From Gemmatimonadota bacterium (lineage in GTDB: Bacteria; Latescibacterota; UBA2968): a stretch of 64,000 nt of DNA. Shown here in pieces: positions 61,407 through 64,000 of this stretch. A program made the position numbers and the translations under genes. The DNA is taken from assembly GCA_009838845.1 (NCBI GenBank), contig VXRD01000044.1, forward strand, positions 57,932 to 121,931, read 5' to 3'. Positions within the stretch are counted from its first letter, which is position 1. Every line of letters begins with the position of its first letter. The notes beneath the pieces were generated by a model that saw nothing but the letters and a program-made list of their open reading frames with translations, was not told where the DNA came from and searched no databases.

Positions 61407-61865
61407 TCACAGTCTCTTTTCAAAAAAAATCACATCAAACCCGGATATCTGCTGTCGTTCTATTTCACAATATCCGTTCTTTTCATATAGTTTGCGCGCC
61501 GCAATCTGCTGCACTGTTGTATCCAGGCAGAGTATTTTATAACCCAAATCAATTGCTCTCATCTCAAGTCTATTCAGAATCGTCTGGCCAAATCCTCGTC
61601 TTTGAAAATTGGGATGAACGAGCATTCTTTTAATTTCTGCCTTATCATCTGAAATTCGTTGCAAAGCACCTATTGCAACCAATTTCTCTTTGCAGAATCC
61701 CGTCAAAAACTCGCCTTTGTCAGATAGATATGTCTCTTCAATAGTATGCAGGTCATTGTCCTGAGCGCCGCTGCCCGCATTCGCTCCAACCTGATCCAGT
61801 GCTAAGTTGTGTAGATTCCAGACTTCATTGTGGTCAGAAGCCTGATAGCGACGAATTTTCAGCAT
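61407..61865 (-). CDS. GNAT family N-acetyltransferase
   Basis: A 152-residue single-domain GNAT. The core MLVHPNFQRRGFGQTILNRL is motif A (Q-R-R-G-F-G), and CLDTTVQQIAARKLYEKNGY is the C-terminal part. Small-molecule or peptide substrate. It lies 28 bases upstream of the RimL-like gene. Confidence 0.88.
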   Translation of the reverse strand: MLKIRRYQASDHNEVWNLHNLALDQVGANAGSGAQDNDLHTIEETYLSDKGEFLTGFCKEKLVAIGALQRISDDKAEIKRMLVHPNFQRRGFGQTILNRLEMRAIDLGYKILCLDTTVQQIAARKLYEKNGYCEIERQQISGFDVIFFEKRL

Positions 61866-61934
61866 GAATGTCTCTCTTTACCTCGCTTCAGGTGGGAAAG
61901 ACAGCTTGCGTGTTAGCCGTTCGTGACGCTTCTT

Positions 61935-62492
61935 CTATTTGCGCCGCTGATCAGCAATATACTCACGTAGCTTCTCGATCGCGGGGGAATCCACATCCCG
62001 GAGCGATGCACCAGCCGGGTGTTTGTGGAAATTTACCTTTTCGTCCAGTTGGGCTTCAGCACTGAGGATCGGACAGGTTAGGTCACCCAGTCGGCCTTCA
62101 GGTGCTGAGAAAGCTCCTTGTGGATACGGCCAATCGGTCCACCGGCCAGAGGTAACAATATCTCCCGATTGGGTCTTTTCGAGAAGCCCAAAACTGACAA
62201 ATTGATCAAGTTTGTAGAAGCCAATGTGTTCTTCGGGATGTCGTAGCACCTTGCGAATATATCCCAGAGCCTCGAGGCAGGCGCTTACCTTAGAGGCATC
62301 TGTTTTCCAAATTGCCCAGTCTATATCGCTGTGAACCCGCAAGCATTCGCCTAACAGAAAATCCAAAGCTCACCCACCACCCAACCAATGTGGAATAGAA
62401 CGAGCTGTCAATACCTCATGAATCTCTCTAATCAGCCCAAGCTGGATGGGATTCGGATCTTCTATGCATCCATGAATTACAATTTTAGACAT
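61935..62492 (-). pseudogene. Nucleotidyltransferase (ANT/Lnu type) with an in-frame TGA
   Basis: One frame of 186 codons from the ATG at 62492, interrupted only by TGA at codon 41 (62370-62372). Before it the sequence reads SIPHWLGGG and after it ALDFLLGECLRVHSDIDWAI; the family has G-G-W-A-L-D here, so Trp (TGG) to stop is clear. The D-x-D motif is HSDIDW. A TTG at 62366 could start a product lacking the GGW strand. The gene sits between inverted GTTAGCCG-type ends. Confidence 0.8.
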
Positions 62493-62511
62493 GGGTCGAA
62501 CTCATAGGAAA

Positions 62512-62541
62512 CATGCCGCTTCAGTGTTCTGAAGCGGCATG
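62512..62541. terminator. Strong 12-bp hairpin
   Basis: CATGCCGCTTCA and TGAAGCGGCATG form a perfect stem with a six-base loop. There is no T-tract on either strand. It is next to the inverted end GACGGCTAAC. The rest of 62551-62728 shows no feature. Confidence 0.5.
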
Positions 62542-62728
62542 ACGGCTAACTACGGGATTAACGAACTGTTATGGTAATACATACCAGATCTATGTATATC
62601 CAAACTTTTCCTTTGTCTGTTCACTTCTTTCGAGTGGGCCAAAATAGTTCACCTTCATACCTTGGGAACCTTCTGTAAATCCCCCACTTATTCTTGGACA
62701 ATGTCTAAAGTAAATAGATTAGCCACAT

Positions 62729-63625
62729 TTATTCGCCATTTGCAAAAACAGTTTGTTGAACATCCTTAAAGGTTCTTCCATCTTGATTAACCCATTCAAG
62801 TGGACCAGCAGACTGTCTTCCAAGTATTACGGACGAAGCCGCACTTACACTATTGAAAATAGTGTTTTCGGTAAATTCAAGATAGTCGTCCTTCTCAGTT
62901 AATGCACCTGAATCCAGTAGCTTCTGCCGTAACTTGATCCAACCTTCAGAGATGGATTTGGAAAGTTGCTTGTTGCACTGAGAGCCAGCGACTACAATAT
63001 AACCTCTTTCAGATTCGTACATTTCTGCATCAAAATTCTTGTTTTTCAGCGTAAAATTGAGGTCTTCAGATTCTGGTTTACCTTTAGGGAATTCTTCTTC
63101 GTGGACTTTCTTAACAACAATCGGTACCAAGCACTTGAACCCCATTAACGGTAGTATGAGTTTTATCTGTTGAAGGAAATATTCCATATCTGATATATCA
63201 GCTTCAGGCAAAGCTGGCAAGGTTGGCGTAGTACTATTTTCAATTTCCGCCGTTTTCTCATCTTTTGCTAAGGTAATAAGCTTTGATTCCAAGAATCTAA
63301 TATGGGATTTAGTAAGCATCTCATCCTTGCTAACAAAAGCAATAAATTCTGCGAATTCTTTAGTCCCCTCTCTGAGATGCTGCCTCAATCTATCGCTAAT
63401 TTTTTCAGCTTCGCCAATGTAGATTTTCTCGGATAATACATCATTGTCTGGAGCGGATTTTAAAAAATAGACACCTGGTTTTCCAAGCTCATCCCGCTGA
63501 ACTATCTTGGAGATAGTCGAAAGTGGAGAGTATATAGCTTTACCGGACCAATTGCCAATTTCAATGGTTCTCGGGCCGAATTCATTTCCATCAATTAGAT
63601 ATATTATCAGCTTTTTCCCTATCAT
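62729..63625 (-). CDS. GIY-YIG nuclease with C-terminal DUF4357
   Basis: A 298-residue protein from the ATG at 63625, preceded by AGGAG at 9 bases. The GIY-YIG signature is G-V-Y-F-L and K-I-Y-I-G-E-A (about 50-70), followed by the R-L-R-Q-H-L arginine and a Glu (LESKL). The last 60 residues, LGRQSAGPLEWVNQDGRTFKD, are DUF4357. These proteins may bind or cut DNA and occur near restriction and defence genes. Other partners would lie beyond the window. Confidence 0.85.
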   Translation of the reverse strand: MIGKKLIIYLIDGNEFGPRTIEIGNWSGKAIYSPLSTISKIVQRDELGKPGVYFLKSAPDNDVLSEKIYIGEAEKISDRLRQHLREGTKEFAEFIAFVSKDEMLTKSHIRFLESKLITLAKDEKTAEIENSTTPTLPALPEADISDMEYFLQQIKLILPLMGFKCLVPIVVKKVHEEEFPKGKPESEDLNFTLKNKNFDAEMYESERGYIVVAGSQCNKQLSKSISEGWIKLRQKLLDSGALTEKDDYLEFTENTIFNSVSAASSVILGRQSAGPLEWVNQDGRTFKDVQQTVFANGE

Positions 63626-63639
63626 TTCAATAGCTCCTG

Positions 63640-64000
63640 TTAGAATAAAAATATCGCGAAGTAGCAAAGAGATTATAGTTAGGGTTTTTATGCCCTTTCT
63701 GTGAATTTACCAGTTGCGGCTTCCGCTCCGGCGAAGCCGGATTGTCACGGCAGTTGCCGTTCCAATCTTTTCATAATCAGTTAAACTGAAGTGACATAGG
63801 AAACTGTTCCCGAAGGAGCGTAGGGAGCGTAGCGAACAGAGCTGTCCTGTGTGTTAAATGAAGTCGTGGTTTAGCAGGGAAGAGGTCTTGGTGGAACAGT
63901 AAGTCCTCTATGACGGCGAAAGAGGATATCTATAAACCAATAACTCTGTTCCAATCAGCAATATACATATAAATTCTATTAAATTCACTTGGAAGTAGCA
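63640..64000. other. Gene-free right edge with short hairpins
   Basis: No ORF of note. Visible are CCGGC-GAA-GCCGG (about 63736), ACGGCA-GT-TGCCGT (about 63749), a CTGTTC/GAACAG stem near 63806-63840 with an internal GGAGCGTAG direct repeat, and TCCTCT/AGAGGA near 63904-63927. It might hold an RNA gene, but nothing is recognised. Confidence 0.4.

Larger units (their letters stand above)
61914..62550. repeat. Inverted-repeat-bounded nucleotidyltransferase unit
   Basis: GTTAGCCGTTCGTGACGC at 61914-61931 is matched in inverted form by CGGCATGACGGCTAAC at 62535-62550. The 107-bp copy at 57922-58028 has the same two ends. No clear target-site duplication and no transposase. Confidence 0.55.

Noticed and set aside
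1..64000. Genome-wide reassignment of TGA to Trp
   Set aside because: TGA ends many genes here at tight ATGA overlaps with the next start (cupin/methyltransferase at 5620, DUF1552/DUF1592 at 22408), so it functions as a stop.
1..64000. CRISPR array, prophage, insertion sequence or rRNA
   Set aside because: No regularly spaced repeats, phage structural genes, intact transposase or rRNA-like sequence was seen on either strand.

Overview
The window looks like a chromosomal stretch of an uncultured Gram-negative-type bacterium of moderate GC. Two things point this way. One is a block of sulfatases, a GH29 fucosidase and a paired DUF1592/DUF1552 set. The other is phytanoyl-CoA-dioxygenase-like, DUF4838, sialidase-like and FtsX-type permease genes. 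This repertoire is typical of Poribacteria, Latescibacteria, Planctomycetes or Verrucomicrobia; I lean to a Poribacteria/Latescibacteria-like organism, but no marker gene here decides it. No rRNA, CRISPR, prophage or intact transposase was seen.

Layout. (1) 1-12.7 kb: almost all genes lie on the minus strand and are small accessory enzymes (Sir2, GrpB, nucleotidyltransferase, GNATs, HAD, Nudix, serine hydrolases, cupin, phosphotransferase, histidine phosphatase, methyltransferases, EamA), with toxin-antitoxin debris between them. (2) 12.7-13.2 kb: a DUF4160/DUF2442 pair. (3) 13.3-29.8 kb: a coherent catabolic region with four Cys-type sulfatases, a lipoprotein, the DUF1592+DUF1552 couple, a GH29 alpha-L-fucosidase, an aldo/keto reductase, an esterase and a large ABC permease. 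It probably serves breakdown of sulfated, fucose-containing glycans. (4) 30-49 kb: a second minus-strand accessory block (GNATs, methyltransferases, HAD, LD-carboxypeptidase, a P-loop/L-domain fusion, APH, sulfotransferase, VOC, PhyH, GFA). It holds a tRNA-Sec-like gene at 47483-47587 and many broken gene copies. (5) 49-55 kb: a second glycan block (sialidase-like, sulfatase-like with Thr at the nucleophile site, beta-propeller glycosidase, DUF4838 with an in-frame TGA). (6) 55-64 kb: a third accessory block (DUF2441-like, MFS, 2H phosphoesterase, GNATs, Nudix, methyltransferase, small kinase, nucleotidyltransferase with an in-frame TGA, GIY-YIG nuclease).

The most distinctive theme is a population of internally deleted gene copies that keep both ends. 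A TTG-start methyltransferase exists intact at 47707-48468 and as three deletion derivatives. A second methyltransferase (44241-45047) has a 44-codon in-frame derivative. A nucleotidyltransferase unit bounded by inverted GTTAGCCG-type ends (61914-62550) has a 107-bp derivative (57922-58028). DUF2442/DUF4160, HAD, GNAT, Nudix, PIN and XRE genes also have end fragments. Several fragments sit directly upstream of an intact gene. The ratio of full-length to end-only copies resembles that of autonomous and MITE-like elements, although no transposase is visible. The duplicated unit of methyltransferase plus tRNA-Sec-like gene, with a 12-bp acceptor/T branch (8+4), a long variable arm and an 8-nt anticodon loop, is the observation I would follow first.
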